This document shows positions 1 to 8,417 of a stretch of 34,832 bases of DNA, piece by piece (the first letter of the stretch is position 1; every line of letters starts with the position of its first letter). The notes below the pieces were generated by a model. It was not told the DNA's origin, did not search any database, and worked only from the letters and a program-made list of their open reading frames with translations. The position numbers and the translations under genes were made by a program. The stretch covers positions 1 to 34,832 of the forward strand of contig NZ_JADZBI010000099.1 in assembly GCF_020852195.1 (NCBI RefSeq), read 5' to 3'. The stretch is from Hyphomicrobium sp. Lineage in GTDB: Bacteria; Pseudomonadota; Alphaproteobacteria; Rhizobiales; Hyphomicrobiaceae.

Positions 1-427
1 AGCCGTAGCGCACGTCGCGCAGGCCGACCGCGCCGGCCATGTCCTGCAGCTCGCAGTCGCCGTTGGCGGCGCAGGTCAGGCAGTCCAGCGGATGGTCGGA
101 GATGTAGAGCTCCATCACGCCCTTGCGGATGGCGGCGAGGCGCGGCGTCTGGGTCTTGACCGAGATACCGGGGGCGACGGGCGTGGTGCAAGAAGCCGGC
201 GTGCCGTTGCGGCCCTCGATCTCGACCAGGCAGAGGCGGCAGGAGCCGAAGCTCTCCAGCATGTCGGTGGCGCAGAGCTTGGGGATCTGCGTGCCCATGT
301 CCATCGCCGCGCGCATGATCGACGTGCCTTCCGGCACCGTCACCTCGACGCCGTCGATAGTGAGCGTCACCAGCTTCTCGGACTTGGACGCCGGGGTACC
401 GTAATCGGTCTCTTTGATCAGGGCCAT
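1..427 (-). CDS. fdsA: NAD-dependent formate dehydrogenase alpha subunit, N-terminal part (cut by window edge)
   Basis: This is the first 142 residues of the catalytic subunit of the soluble NAD-linked formate dehydrogenase. The family oxidises formate to CO2 at a molybdenum cofactor and passes electrons through iron-sulfur clusters to FdsB. The visible part is the NuoG-like electron-transfer module. C52, C63, C66 and C80 form the plant-type [2Fe-2S] site, and H112, C116, C119 and C125 form the His-ligated [4Fe-4S] site (DHPLDCLTC followed by C). The molybdopterin domain lies beyond the left edge. The ATG at 427 lies 4 nt downstream of the fdsB stop codon, so the gene is co-transcribed and probably translationally coupled. 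A membrane-bound FdhA/FdoG type is unlikely because those lack this 2Fe-2S domain and are not preceded by NuoE/NuoF-like genes. Confidence 0.93.
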   Translation of the reverse strand, partial: MALIKETDYGTPASKSEKLVTLTIDGVEVTVPEGTSIMRAAMDMGTQIPKLCATDMLESFGSCRLCLVEIEGRNGTPASCTTPVAPGISVKTQTPRLAAIRKGVMELYISDHPLDCLTCAANGDCELQDMAGAVGLRDVRYG

Positions 428-431
428 GGTC

Positions 432-2009
432 CTACTCCGCTGCCTCGGCCAGCTTCCGTGTGGGCCGGCCGAAATCCTCAGGGAAATGTGTCAACGCGCT
501 CATAACGGGATATGGGGTGAAACCACCCAAAGCGCAAAGCGACCCGAACTTCATTGTGTTGCACAGGTCCTCGATGACAGCAAGATTGCGGGCCGTATCC
601 TGGCCGGCCATCACCTTGTCCATCGTCTCGTAGCCCCGCGTCGAGCCGATGCGGCAGGGCGTGCACTTGCCGCAGCTCTCGATGGCGCAGAACTCGAAGG
701 CGAATCGTGCCTGCTTGGCCATGTTCGCTGTGTCATCGAAGACCACGACGCCGGCGTGGCCGATGAGGCCATCCTTGGCGGCGAAGGACTCGTAGTCGAA
801 CGGCGTGTCGAACAGCGCGCGCGGGAAGTAGGCGCCGAGCGGTCCGCCGACCTGCACGGCCTTGACGGGACGGCCCGAAAACGTGCCGCCTCCAACATCG
901 TCGACAAGCTCACCTAATGTAATGCCGAACGCGGTCTCGAACAGGCCGCCGAACTTCAGGTTGCCGGCGAGCTGGATCGGCATCGTGCCGCGGGAGCGGC
1001 CCATGCCGTAGTCGGCGTACGCCTTGGCGCCCTCGGCCAGGATGTAGGGCACGGCGCAGAGCGAGAGCACGTTGTTGATGACGGTCGGCTTGTCGAACAA
1101 GCCCTTGTGGGCCGGCAGCGGCGGCTTGGCGCGCACGAGCCCGCGCCTGCCCTCGAGGCTTTCGAGCAGCGAGGTTTCCTCGCCGCAGACGTAGGCGCCT
1201 GCACCGATGCGGACCTCAAGCTCGAACGCGTATTCGGAGCCGGCGACTTTCGGGCCCAGGAAGCCGGCCTTGCGCGCGGCGGCGATGGCGGCGTTCAGCG
1301 CCACGGCGGCGTGCGGATACTCGGAGCGGAGGTAGATATACCCACGTGTGGCGCCGACCGCGATGCCGGCGATGGTCATGCCCTCGACGAGCAGGAAGGG
1401 GTCGCCCTCCATGATCATGCGGTCGGCGAAGGTGCCGCTGTCGCCCTCGTCGGCGTTGCAGACGATGTACTTCTGGTCGCCGGCGGTATCATGAACGGTC
1501 TTCCACTTGATGCCGGTCGGGAAGCCGGCGCCGCCGCGGCCGCGCAGGCCGGACTTCGCAACCTCATCCACGATCTCGATCGGCGTCATGGTCAGCGCGC
1601 GCTCGAGGCCCTTGTAGCCGTCGTGGGCGCGGTAGTCGTCGAGGGAGACCGGATCGGTGATACCGCAGCGCGCGAACGTGAGCCGCGTCTGGCGCGTCAG
1701 GTAGGGATGCTCGTCGACGACGCCAATGGCGAGCGGATGCGTGATGGCCGCGACGGGCCGCCCCTCCAGGATGCCGGCCTTCACCAGGCTCTCGACATCG
1801 GAGACCGTCACCGGCCCGAAGCCGTAGCGGACGCCGTCGCGCTCGATCTCGACCAGCGGCTCGAGCCACAGCATGCCGCGCGAGCCGTTGCGCACGATCT
1901 CGACCTGCGGCCCCGCCTTCTTCGCCGCCGCGCCAAGGGCGACCGCGACCTCGTCGGCTCCGACCGCGATTGCCGCCGCGTCCCGCGGCACGAAGATGCG
2001 CAGCATCAT
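432..2009 (-). CDS. fdsB: NAD-dependent formate dehydrogenase beta subunit (NuoF-like, FMN/NADH-binding)
   Basis: A 525-residue diaphorase subunit that takes electrons from FdsA/FdsG and reduces NAD+. The first ~130 residues form the thioredoxin-like NuoE-type extension typical of FdsB. An FMN-binding loop GRGGAGFPTG sits at 157-166 and the NADH-binding stretch GAGAYVCGEETSLLESLEG at 269-287. The [4Fe-4S] ligands are C446, C449, C452 and C492 (ESCGKCTPCR and then SLCALG). I chose the ATG at 2009 because it overlaps the fdsG stop codon as ATGA. The open frame continues upstream to 2237, but that part is the shadow of fdsG. The length matches known FdsB proteins (about 520). The gene lies between fdsG and fdsA in the classic order. 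Confidence 0.95.
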   Translation of the reverse strand: MMLRIFVPRDAAAIAVGADEVAVALGAAAKKAGPQVEIVRNGSRGMLWLEPLVEIERDGVRYGFGPVTVSDVESLVKAGILEGRPVAAITHPLAIGVVDEHPYLTRQTRLTFARCGITDPVSLDDYRAHDGYKGLERALTMTPIEIVDEVAKSGLRGRGGAGFPTGIKWKTVHDTAGDQKYIVCNADEGDSGTFADRMIMEGDPFLLVEGMTIAGIAVGATRGYIYLRSEYPHAAVALNAAIAAARKAGFLGPKVAGSEYAFELEVRIGAGAYVCGEETSLLESLEGRRGLVRAKPPLPAHKGLFDKPTVINNVLSLCAVPYILAEGAKAYADYGMGRSRGTMPIQLAGNLKFGGLFETAFGITLGELVDDVGGGTFSGRPVKAVQVGGPLGAYFPRALFDTPFDYESFAAKDGLIGHAGVVVFDDTANMAKQARFAFEFCAIESCGKCTPCRIGSTRGYETMDKVMAGQDTARNLAVIEDLCNTMKFGSLCALGGFTPYPVMSALTHFPEDFGRPTRKLAEAAE

Positions 2010-2479
2010 GCCTGGGCCTCTTTCAGCAACTGATCCAGCCGGGTGTTGTCCAGCCGCCCAACGAGGCGCCCGTTGAGCATGGCAGAGGGCGCGGTGGCGC
2101 AGAGGCCGAGGCAGTAGACCGCCTCCAGCGTCACACGGCCGTCGGCGCTCGTGCCGCCGCAGGCGACGCCCAGTCGGTCCTCGGCGCGCGCCACAAGACG
2201 CTCGCATCCCATGGACTGGCAGGCCTCGGCGCGGCACAACTTGAGGACGTGCTTGCCGGGCAGCTCGCGGCGGAAATCATGATAGAAGGTCACCACGCCG
2301 TGGACCTCGGCGCGGGACAGGTTCAGCTCGCGCGCGATGACGGGGACCACCTCCTCCGGCACATGGCCGAAGACGTGCTGCAGGGCGTGCAGGATCGGCA
2401 TCAGCGGCCCTTCGAGCGCCTGATGCTCTAATACGATCTCGACCGTGCGCTCCTCGCTCCACGGCTCGAAGCGGCTCAT
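2006..2479 (-). CDS. fdsG: NAD-dependent formate dehydrogenase gamma subunit (NuoE-like)
   Basis: A 157-residue thioredoxin-fold [2Fe-2S] subunit, the first gene of the fds operon. The expected four ligands are C82 and C87 (CRAEAC) plus C123 and C127 (CLGLC), in the same spacing as NuoE of complex I. The N-terminal helices (PLMPILHALQHVFGHVPEEV) are typical of the family. The ATG at 2479 has a strong GGAGG ribosome binding site about 6 nt upstream. Its stop codon overlaps the fdsB start (ATGA), so the two subunits are probably made in equal amounts. The 137-nt gap upstream carries a LysR-type binding site, described separately. Confidence 0.95.
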   Translation of the reverse strand: MSRFEPWSEERTVEIVLEHQALEGPLMPILHALQHVFGHVPEEVVPVIARELNLSRAEVHGVVTFYHDFRRELPGKHVLKLCRAEACQSMGCERLVARAEDRLGVACGGTSADGRVTLEAVYCLGLCATAPSAMLNGRLVGRLDNTRLDQLLKEAQA

Positions 2480-2543
2480 CGGCGCCCTCCGGATCTGTTT
2501 ATAGTTATTAGAATGTAGATCGACCCAAGGGGCGGAAAGATCA

Positions 2544-2582
2544 ATAGCGCTATCTCGTGCTTCGATAGACCGTTTCTATCGA
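2544..2582 (-). promoter_or_regulatory. Probable LysR-type regulator binding region of the fds operon
   Basis: A perfect inverted repeat, TCGATAG at 2562-2568 and CTATCGA at 2576-2582 with a 7-nt spacer, contains ATAG-N7-CTAT. This fits the T-N11-A consensus of LysR-type recognition sites. A second 10-bp perfect palindrome, ATAGCGCTAT, lies at 2544-2553 on the promoter side and could be the activation half-site. The centre of the main repeat is about 93 bp upstream of the fdsG start codon. With a short leader that would place it near -60, the usual position for such activators, but the transcription start is not known. The regulator gene itself ends just upstream, at 2617. Confidence 0.6.
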
Positions 2583-2616
2583 TACTTACGGTTGCAGAGG
2601 CAGCTCTAGGGCCGGA

Positions 2617-3519
2617 TCAGACGGCCTCGGCCTTGGCCGGATTGCCGACGCGCTTGGCGTGCGCGATGAAGGCCGCGACCAGGGGAGAATGGGGCTCGCG
2701 CTTGGTGACGATCAGCCCGATCTTGTGGGTCACCGTTGGCTCGACCAGCGTGATCGGCCGCAGGCGGCTCGGCCTGTCCAGCGTCTCTGCCAGCCGGGAG
2801 GGCAGGATGCTGGCCCACTCGCCCGAGCGCACGTGCGCATAGAGCACGAGCATGGAGTTGCTTTCGAGGGTGGGCGTCTGACGGATGCCGGCCTCCTCCA
2901 GGTGGCGGTCGATAAGGCGCCGGTTCTGCATGTCCGGCGTCAGCAGGCAGAGCGGGAGCTGCCCGGCCTCAGCCCAGGTTACCTGCTCCCGCTTGGCCAG
3001 CGGGCTTTCCGGTGCAACCAGAAGCACATAGCGCTCGTCGTAGATGCGGATCATCTCGAAGCGCGGCGGCGGCTCGGTGTCGACGTAGGAGATGCCGATG
3101 TCCACCTCGAGATTCTCCAGCTTGGCCAGGATGGAATCCGAGGTCATGGACAGGATCGTCAGGTTGACGTCCGGGTAGCGGCGGCGCATGGGCACCGTCA
3201 GCTCGGCGAGAAACGGCAGCGACGTCGGGATGACGGCCAGCTTCAGGTGGCCGGAGAGACCCTTCTTCAGGGCTTCAATCTCCTGGCGCATGGCGCGGGC
3301 GTCGCCCACGATGCGGCGCGCCCAGTCCAGGATCCGCTCGCCCTCGGGCGTGAAGCGCTGGAAGCGGGACCCGCGCTCCACGATCAGCACACCCAATTGA
3401 TCTTCAAGGCTTTTCAGCGCAGACGAGAGCGTGGGCTGGGTGACACCCGCGGCCTCCGCCGCGCGGCCGAAGTGGCGTTCACGGGCCAGCGCCAGGAGCA
3501 GTTCGAGCTTATCGATCAT
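2617..3519 (-). CDS. LysR-family transcriptional regulator, probable regulator of the fds operon
   Basis: A 300-residue LysR-type regulator of standard length. The N-terminal winged helix-turn-helix covers about residues 1-60 (HFGRAAEAAGVTQPTLSSAL is the recognition helix region). The rest is the two-lobed periplasmic-binding-like effector domain. The gene lies directly upstream of fdsG in the same orientation, separated by 137 nt that contain a LysR-type operator. Fds operons in other proteobacteria are often adjoined by a LysR-type regulator responding to formate, so control of fds is the natural inference. The effector is not visible from sequence. The more common arrangement for LysR genes is divergent from the target; here it is co-oriented, so read-through is possible. 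Confidence 0.88.
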   Translation of the reverse strand: MIDKLELLLALARERHFGRAAEAAGVTQPTLSSALKSLEDQLGVLIVERGSRFQRFTPEGERILDWARRIVGDARAMRQEIEALKKGLSGHLKLAVIPTSLPFLAELTVPMRRRYPDVNLTILSMTSDSILAKLENLEVDIGISYVDTEPPPRFEMIRIYDERYVLLVAPESPLAKREQVTWAEAGQLPLCLLTPDMQNRRLIDRHLEEAGIRQTPTLESNSMLVLYAHVRSGEWASILPSRLAETLDRPSRLRPITLVEPTVTHKIGLIVTKREPHSPLVAAFIAHAKRVGNPAKAEAV

Positions 3520-3795
3520 GGTGTCCAGGCGCCTCGGGCGCGGCCCCGCAAAGACTGGTCTCGACTATAGACGACCGCGCACCGGGGTGCACGAGCCACC
3601 AACGGCCAAAGCGCTCAATTCCGTGTGGTTTCCGCGATACCTAGCAATCCGGCGTATTTTACGGACTCTATTCCCGGAGGGTTAACCTCAAAGGATATAT
3701 TTCGTCCGTCCGTCCATTGCAGGATAGCGGAATTTACGAGTCCTAAGCCGGTGGCGAACGAAGGTGGCGGGGTCTTTCTGGGAGCCCGCAGTCGT

Positions 3796-5241
3796 ATGGT
3801 TTCGCACCCCTCCTCGCCTTTGGCCGCATCGCGGCCGGGATGTTCCGACAATGTTCCGGCGCGCAGCTCCGGCCCCTCCTTCGTCGGCCGGTTCGCCGCC
3901 GATACCGGGGGCGGCATCGCCATCATGTTCGCGCTGATGCTGGTTGCGCTCTGCCTCTTCGTCGGCGCCGCGGTCGACATCGGGCGCTGGCTGCAGGCGC
4001 GGCACCAGACGATCGCCGCCATGGACGCCGCCGTGCTCAAGGGCGGGCGCATGCTGCAGGAGGACGAAACAGACGTCGAGGGCGCGCGCATCGCGGCCCA
4101 GCAGTACTACACCGAGAACACGAGAAACCGCACGGAGGTGATCGAAGACACGATCGCGTTCGATGCGGTGGACGACAACAGCGCTTTCGCGGCCACCGGG
4201 AACGCCTACGTCAAGACGGCGTTCCTGAGCTTCGCCCGCATCTCCAAGCTTCCGCTCTTCAACGCGGCGGAAGCCCAGTTCTCGAAGGCGGTGTTCAGGG
4301 CCGGCGGCAGCTCCAACAACGAGGTCGAGATCTCGATGATGCTCGACGTGACGGGCTCGATGAAGGATTCGAAGTCGACGAAGAAGATCTCCGATCTCAA
4401 GGTGGCCGCCGCCGATCTCGTCAACATCGTGATCTCCGAAAGCAGCAACGCAAACCCAGTGCGCGTGGCGCTGGTGCCGTTCGCGGAGGGCGTGCGCCTT
4501 CCGACCGCCGCACACAACAAGGCACGCGACACATCCCAGAAGTCCGTCCAGTACAGCTACAAGAACAAGAACAAGACGGAGAAGGTGACCTACTACCCGA
4601 CGGAGTGCGTCGTCGAGCGAAAGGGCGCGAACAAGTACACGGACGTAGGCCCCGGCACCGGCAACTACGTGATGACGCTGCTCAACAACGACGGGGCGAA
4701 CGGGAATTCGGGAAAGTGCGGGCTTCCAGCGGCGGACGAGGTCGTGCCGCTGAGCAAGAACAAGGCGCTTCTCAAGCAGAGGATCGAGAAACTAGAGCTT
4801 TCCGGCTCCACCGCCGGACAGATCGGCACCGCGTGGGCCTGGTATACGCTCTCGCCGAACTGGAACTCGCTGTGGAGCGGAGACAGCGCAGCCAGCGCGT
4901 ATGGCGGGACCACGCGCAAGATCGCGATCCTCATGACGGACGGCGAATATAACATGCAGTATGACACCAATGGCGTCAGCACCAGCGAGAACGGTGCCGG
5001 CTCGGCCGTCAACGGCACCTCGACAACGCAGGCGCGCGAGGTGTGCACGGCGATGAAGCAAGCCGGCATCGCCGTCTACACTGTCGGCTTCGCGCTCGGC
5101 AAGAACGCGACGGCGATTGCGACGCTCGATCACTGCGCGACCAATCCCGGCATGGCTTACACCGCCGACAACGGCAACGAGCTCAAGCAGGCGTTCCGCG
5201 ACATCGCGCTCAAGATCAACCAGCTCTATCTCACGCACTGA
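3796..5241 (+). CDS. TadG-like pilus/secretion-associated protein with von Willebrand A domain
   Basis: A 481-residue membrane-anchored protein. Residues ~31-61 form a TadE/TadG-type N-terminus: a basic segment, FAADTGGGIAIMFALML, then one hydrophobic helix. A von Willebrand A domain follows, with metal-site motif LDVTGSM (D184 to S188), a second-site threonine near 339-345 and LMTDGE at ~379-384. A lysine/tyrosine-rich insertion lies at about 240-300. TadG proteins are minor components of Flp/tight-adherence pilus systems, facing the periplasm. I chose the ATG at 3796 because residues encoded upstream of it look non-coding; a GGGAG lies about 12 nt before. No other tad, cpa or flp gene is in the window, so it is an orphan here. 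The exact start is uncertain. Confidence 0.8.
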   Translation: MVSHPSSPLAASRPGCSDNVPARSSGPSFVGRFAADTGGGIAIMFALMLVALCLFVGAAVDIGRWLQARHQTIAAMDAAVLKGGRMLQEDETDVEGARIAAQQYYTENTRNRTEVIEDTIAFDAVDDNSAFAATGNAYVKTAFLSFARISKLPLFNAAEAQFSKAVFRAGGSSNNEVEISMMLDVTGSMKDSKSTKKISDLKVAAADLVNIVISESSNANPVRVALVPFAEGVRLPTAAHNKARDTSQKSVQYSYKNKNKTEKVTYYPTECVVERKGANKYTDVGPGTGNYVMTLLNNDGANGNSGKCGLPAADEVVPLSKNKALLKQRIEKLELSGSTAGQIGTAWAWYTLSPNWNSLWSGDSAASAYGGTTRKIAILMTDGEYNMQYDTNGVSTSENGAGSAVNGTSTTQAREVCTAMKQAGIAVYTVGFALGKNATAIATLDHCATNPGMAYTADNGNELKQAFRDIALKINQLYLTH

Positions 5242-5270
5242 ACCCGCTGCGGGACTCGTGCTCGGCGATC

Positions 5271-5299
5271 GCGCGCCGGATCATCGTGATCCGGCGCGC
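5271..5299 (+). terminator. Long GC-rich hairpin after the TadG-like gene, possible terminator
   Basis: A perfect inverted repeat with 13-bp arms (GCGCGCCGGATCA / TGATCCGGCGCGC) and a 3-nt loop begins 30 nt after the stop codon. It is followed only by TCCTT, a weak T-rich end. It would form a very stable RNA hairpin and is the best terminator candidate for the upstream gene. Confidence 0.55.
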
Positions 5300-5505
5300 T
5301 CCTTATGCGGCTCGCGGCAGCTCCCTGTTGCAGGTTCTCCACAGACGCGGACTTGAGGCGTGATCGCGTCCACGAGGCATGGCAGAGTGCCGGCCCCCGC
5401 GGGGGCTGAAGCGCGATCATCATCCAGCCTTCCACCGGACCAATGATCGGCGCCCCGAACGGATGGTGGGGGGCCGTCGCAGCTTTGTCGAAAGGTCTCG
5501 CCCTG

Positions 5506-5946
5506 ATGCCGCACGCTACCGCCTGCCGCGCCGCAGGGCTTCTGCTGATGCTGCTGGCGCTAGCGGCGTGCTCGTCGTCCGGTTCGCCGGAAGCGCCGTC
5601 CGCCCAGCCCCGCGCCGCAGAGGGAGTCCGCCGCGACCCCGTCGTCCCAGGGCGGCCGGCCCGCGTGTTCGTCATGGCGGGCTTCGGCGAGAACTGCGAA
5701 AGCCTCGCGTCCCCGACCGTCAAGGTGACCCAGCCGCCCACCAAGGGCAGTGTCACGTTCGAGCCGGGGCAGCCGACCACAGTCAACACCAGCGCGTCCG
5801 GCACCTGCATCGGAACGCGCGTGCTCGGGACCGGCATCTACTACACGGCGCGTCCGGGCGAGCGCGGCACCGACACCTTCTCCGTCGAGGCGTCGCTCGA
5901 CGGCTCCGTGACGCAACGCACGTTTACCGTGGAGATCGCGGAGTGA
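5506..5946 (+). CDS. Small lipoprotein with an Ig-like beta-sandwich domain
   Basis: A 146-residue predicted lipoprotein. The signal peptide is followed by lipobox LAAC with the lipidated cysteine at C22, then a Ser/Pro-rich linker. Residues ~50-146 resemble one bacterial Ig-like/cadherin-like repeat: PPTKGSVTFEPG, then YYTARPGERGTDTFSVEASLDG, which matches the pattern of repeats found in bacterial adhesins. C64 and C101 could form a disulfide. I chose the ATG at 5506 because it gives a clean signal peptide; the frame is open from 5443. It probably sits in the outer membrane facing the periplasm. No specific function can be assigned. It is expressed on its own, 264 nt after the previous gene. 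Confidence 0.72.
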   Translation: MPHATACRAAGLLLMLLALAACSSSGSPEAPSAQPRAAEGVRRDPVVPGRPARVFVMAGFGENCESLASPTVKVTQPPTKGSVTFEPGQPTTVNTSASGTCIGTRVLGTGIYYTARPGERGTDTFSVEASLDGSVTQRTFTVEIAE

Positions 5947-6092
5947 GGTCCAATTGGTCGGCCCACGTCCAACCGTGCCGCATACCAATGTCGCAATAAT
6001 GAGCGGTTGTCCGCTGTCGCCTGGGCTCGTAGGGTGGCCCTCCCTCCGTCAGGGGCCATCGCCCCTGCCCCCTTCGTCTCACGACCGAAGCA

Positions 6093-8363
6093 ATGGCCAA
6101 CAAATCCCAGCGCACGCGCATTACCGCCCAAGAGGCGCTGCAATTTCACGCGCAAGGCAAGCCCGGCAAGCTCGAGATCACGCCCACGAAGCCTCTCGTC
6201 ACGCAGCGTGACCTGTCGCTTGCGTATTCGCCCGGCGTCGCGGTGCCGGTCGAAGCTATCGCGGAAAATCCCTCGCTCGCCTACGACTACACGAACAAGG
6301 GCAACCTCGTGGCCGTGGTCTCGAACGGCACGGCCATCCTCGGGCTCGGCAACCTCGGCGCGCTGGCGTCGAAGCCCGTGATGGAGGGCAAGGGCGCGCT
6401 GTTCAAGCGCTTCGCCGACATCGATGCCATCGACCTGCTCGTCGACACCGAGGACGTCGACGCGTTCGTCAACTCGGTGCGATATCTGGGCCCTTCCTTC
6501 GGCGGCATCAATCTCGAGGACATCAAGGCCCCAGACTGCTTCATCATCGAGGAGCGCCTGAAGGAGCTGCTCGACATCCCGGTGTTCCACGACGACCAGC
6601 ACGGGACGGCGATCATCGCCGCGGCAGGACTCATCAACGCGCTCGAACTCACCGGGCGCGACATCGCGGAGAGCCGGCTGGTCGTGAACGGCGCCGGCGC
6701 GGCCGGCATCGCCTGCATCGGCCTCGCCGTCGCGCTCGGACTGCCCGCCAAGAACGTCACGCTCTGCGACACCAAGGGCGTCATCTACCAGGGCCGCAAG
6801 GAAGGCATGAACCAGTGGAAGAGCGCGTACGCCTCGAAGACGAAGGCACGCACGCTCGCCGAGGCGCTGGACGGCGCGGACGTTTTCTTCGGGCTGTCGG
6901 TCAAAGGCGCGGTGACAGGCCAGATGGTCGCCGCAATGGCGGATAGGCCGATCATCTTCGCGATGGCCAATCCGGATCCCGAGATCACGCCCGAGGAGGT
7001 CATGGCCGTGCGAGAGGATGCCATCGTGGCCACGGGGCGATCCGACTATCCAAACCAGATCAACAACGTGCTCGGCTTCCCGTTCATCTTCCGGGGCGCC
7101 CTCGACGTGCAGGCGCGCACCATCAACGACGAGATGAAGATCGCTGCGGCCCGCGCGCTGGCGGCGCTGGCGCGCGAGGACGTGCCGGACGTGGTGATGG
7201 CCGCATTCCTCGGACGGCGCCCGACCTTCGGGCCCGACTACATCATCCCGGCGCCGTTCGACCCGCGCCTCATCACCCGCCTGCCGCCGGCAGTGGCGCA
7301 GGCGGCCATGGACTCGGGCGTGGCGCGGCGGCCGATCGTCGACATGGACGCCTACGTCTCGCGGCTCAACGCGCGGCTCGACCCCGTCTCCGACTGGCTG
7401 CAGTCGATCTTCGAGCGCGTGCGCGCGGAGCCGCGCCGCATCGTGTTCGCCGAGGGCGAGGATCCGGCCGTGATCCGCGCCGCCAACAGCTACGTCGCGC
7501 AAGGGCTTGGAACGCCGGTGCTGGTCGGCACGGAATCCGTCGTGCGCGAGCGCTTCCGCGAGGCCGGCATCCGACTGCGCGACAGTTTCGAGATCGTCGA
7601 CATCCGCAACTCGCCGTTGACCGAGGAGTTCACAGAGTTCCTCTACGCGCGCCTGCAGCGGCGCGGCTACCTCAAGCGCGACTGCCTGCGTCTCGTCATG
7701 AATGAGCGCAACGTGTTCGCCGCCCTCCTGGTCGCGCACGGCGTGGCCGACTGCATGGTGGCGGGCGTCACGCGCAACTGGGCGAACGTGTTCCGCGACG
7801 TGCGGCGCGTGATCGACCCCCAGCCCGGCCGTCGCGTGATCGGCGTCAGCCTGGCGCTCTGCCGCGGGCGCGGCGTGCTGGTGGCGGATACCGAGGTGCA
7901 TGAAGCGCCGACCGGAGAGCAGCTCGCCGACATCGCCACCGAGGCGGCGAGTGCGGCACGCAAGTTCGGCATGGACCCCAGGGTGGCTCTGCTTACGTAC
8001 TCGACCTTCGGTCAGCCGCAGAACGAGCGCGCGGACCGGGTACGAGAGGCCGTCGCCATCCTGGACGAGCGGGGCGTCGACTTCGAGTTCGACGGCGACA
8101 TCGCCGCCGACGTCGCGCTCTCGGCCGACCTCATGAAGCTCTATCCCTTCTGCCGCCTCACGGGCCCGGCAAACGTGCTCGTCATGCCGGCGTTCCACGC
8201 GGCCTCGATCTCCACCAAGATGCTGAAGGAGCTGGCGGGGGCAACCCTCATCGGCCCACTGCTCGTCGGCCTCGAGAAAAGTGTGCAGATCTCGACGCTC
8301 GGCGCCAAGGATACGGACATCCTGAACCTCGCGGCGCTCGCGGCGTACGACTTCGGAGGCTAA
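6093..8363 (+). CDS. maeB: NADP-dependent malic enzyme with C-terminal phosphotransacetylase-like domain
   Basis: A 756-residue two-domain malic enzyme converting malate and NADP+ to pyruvate, CO2 and NADPH. The malic N-terminal domain includes SPGVAVP (46-52) and NKGNLVAVVSNGTA (68-81). The signature FHDDQHGTA is at 165-173. The NADP Rossmann motif NGAGAAG is at 199-205. From about residue 445 (RRIVFAEGEDPAVIRAA) the rest resembles phosphate acetyltransferase; in MaeB proteins this domain is not catalytic for acetyl transfer but mediates oligomerisation and acetyl-CoA regulation. The length matches the family (~760). The start is the ATG after a weak AAGC, and MANKSQ is a plausible N-terminus. 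NADP rather than NAD preference is assumed from the family and not proven. Confidence 0.94.
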   Translation: MANKSQRTRITAQEALQFHAQGKPGKLEITPTKPLVTQRDLSLAYSPGVAVPVEAIAENPSLAYDYTNKGNLVAVVSNGTAILGLGNLGALASKPVMEGKGALFKRFADIDAIDLLVDTEDVDAFVNSVRYLGPSFGGINLEDIKAPDCFIIEERLKELLDIPVFHDDQHGTAIIAAAGLINALELTGRDIAESRLVVNGAGAAGIACIGLAVALGLPAKNVTLCDTKGVIYQGRKEGMNQWKSAYASKTKARTLAEALDGADVFFGLSVKGAVTGQMVAAMADRPIIFAMANPDPEITPEEVMAVREDAIVATGRSDYPNQINNVLGFPFIFRGALDVQARTINDEMKIAAARALAALAREDVPDVVMAAFLGRRPTFGPDYIIPAPFDPRLITRLPPAVAQAAMDSGVARRPIVDMDAYVSRLNARLDPVSDWLQSIFERVRAEPRRIVFAEGEDPAVIRAANSYVAQGLGTPVLVGTESVVRERFREAGIRLRDSFEIVDIRNSPLTEEFTEFLYARLQRRGYLKRDCLRLVMNERNVFAALLVAHGVADCMVAGVTRNWANVFRDVRRVIDPQPGRRVIGVSLALCRGRGVLVADTEVHEAPTGEQLADIATEAASAARKFGMDPRVALLTYSTFGQPQNERADRVREAVAILDERGVDFEFDGDIAADVALSADLMKLYPFCRLTGPANVLVMPAFHAASISTKMLKELAGATLIGPLLVGLEKSVQISTLGAKDTDILNLAALAAYDFGG

Positions 8364-8417
8364 AGTCGGCTCCGGACTCCCGCGGGGCTCCGAGCCGATG
8401 CCGCCCGAGGTCGATGG

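Noticed and set aside
2010-2237. N-terminal extension of FdsB
   Set aside because: The frame is open upstream of 2009 but is the shadow of fdsG; the ATGA overlap gives a better start.
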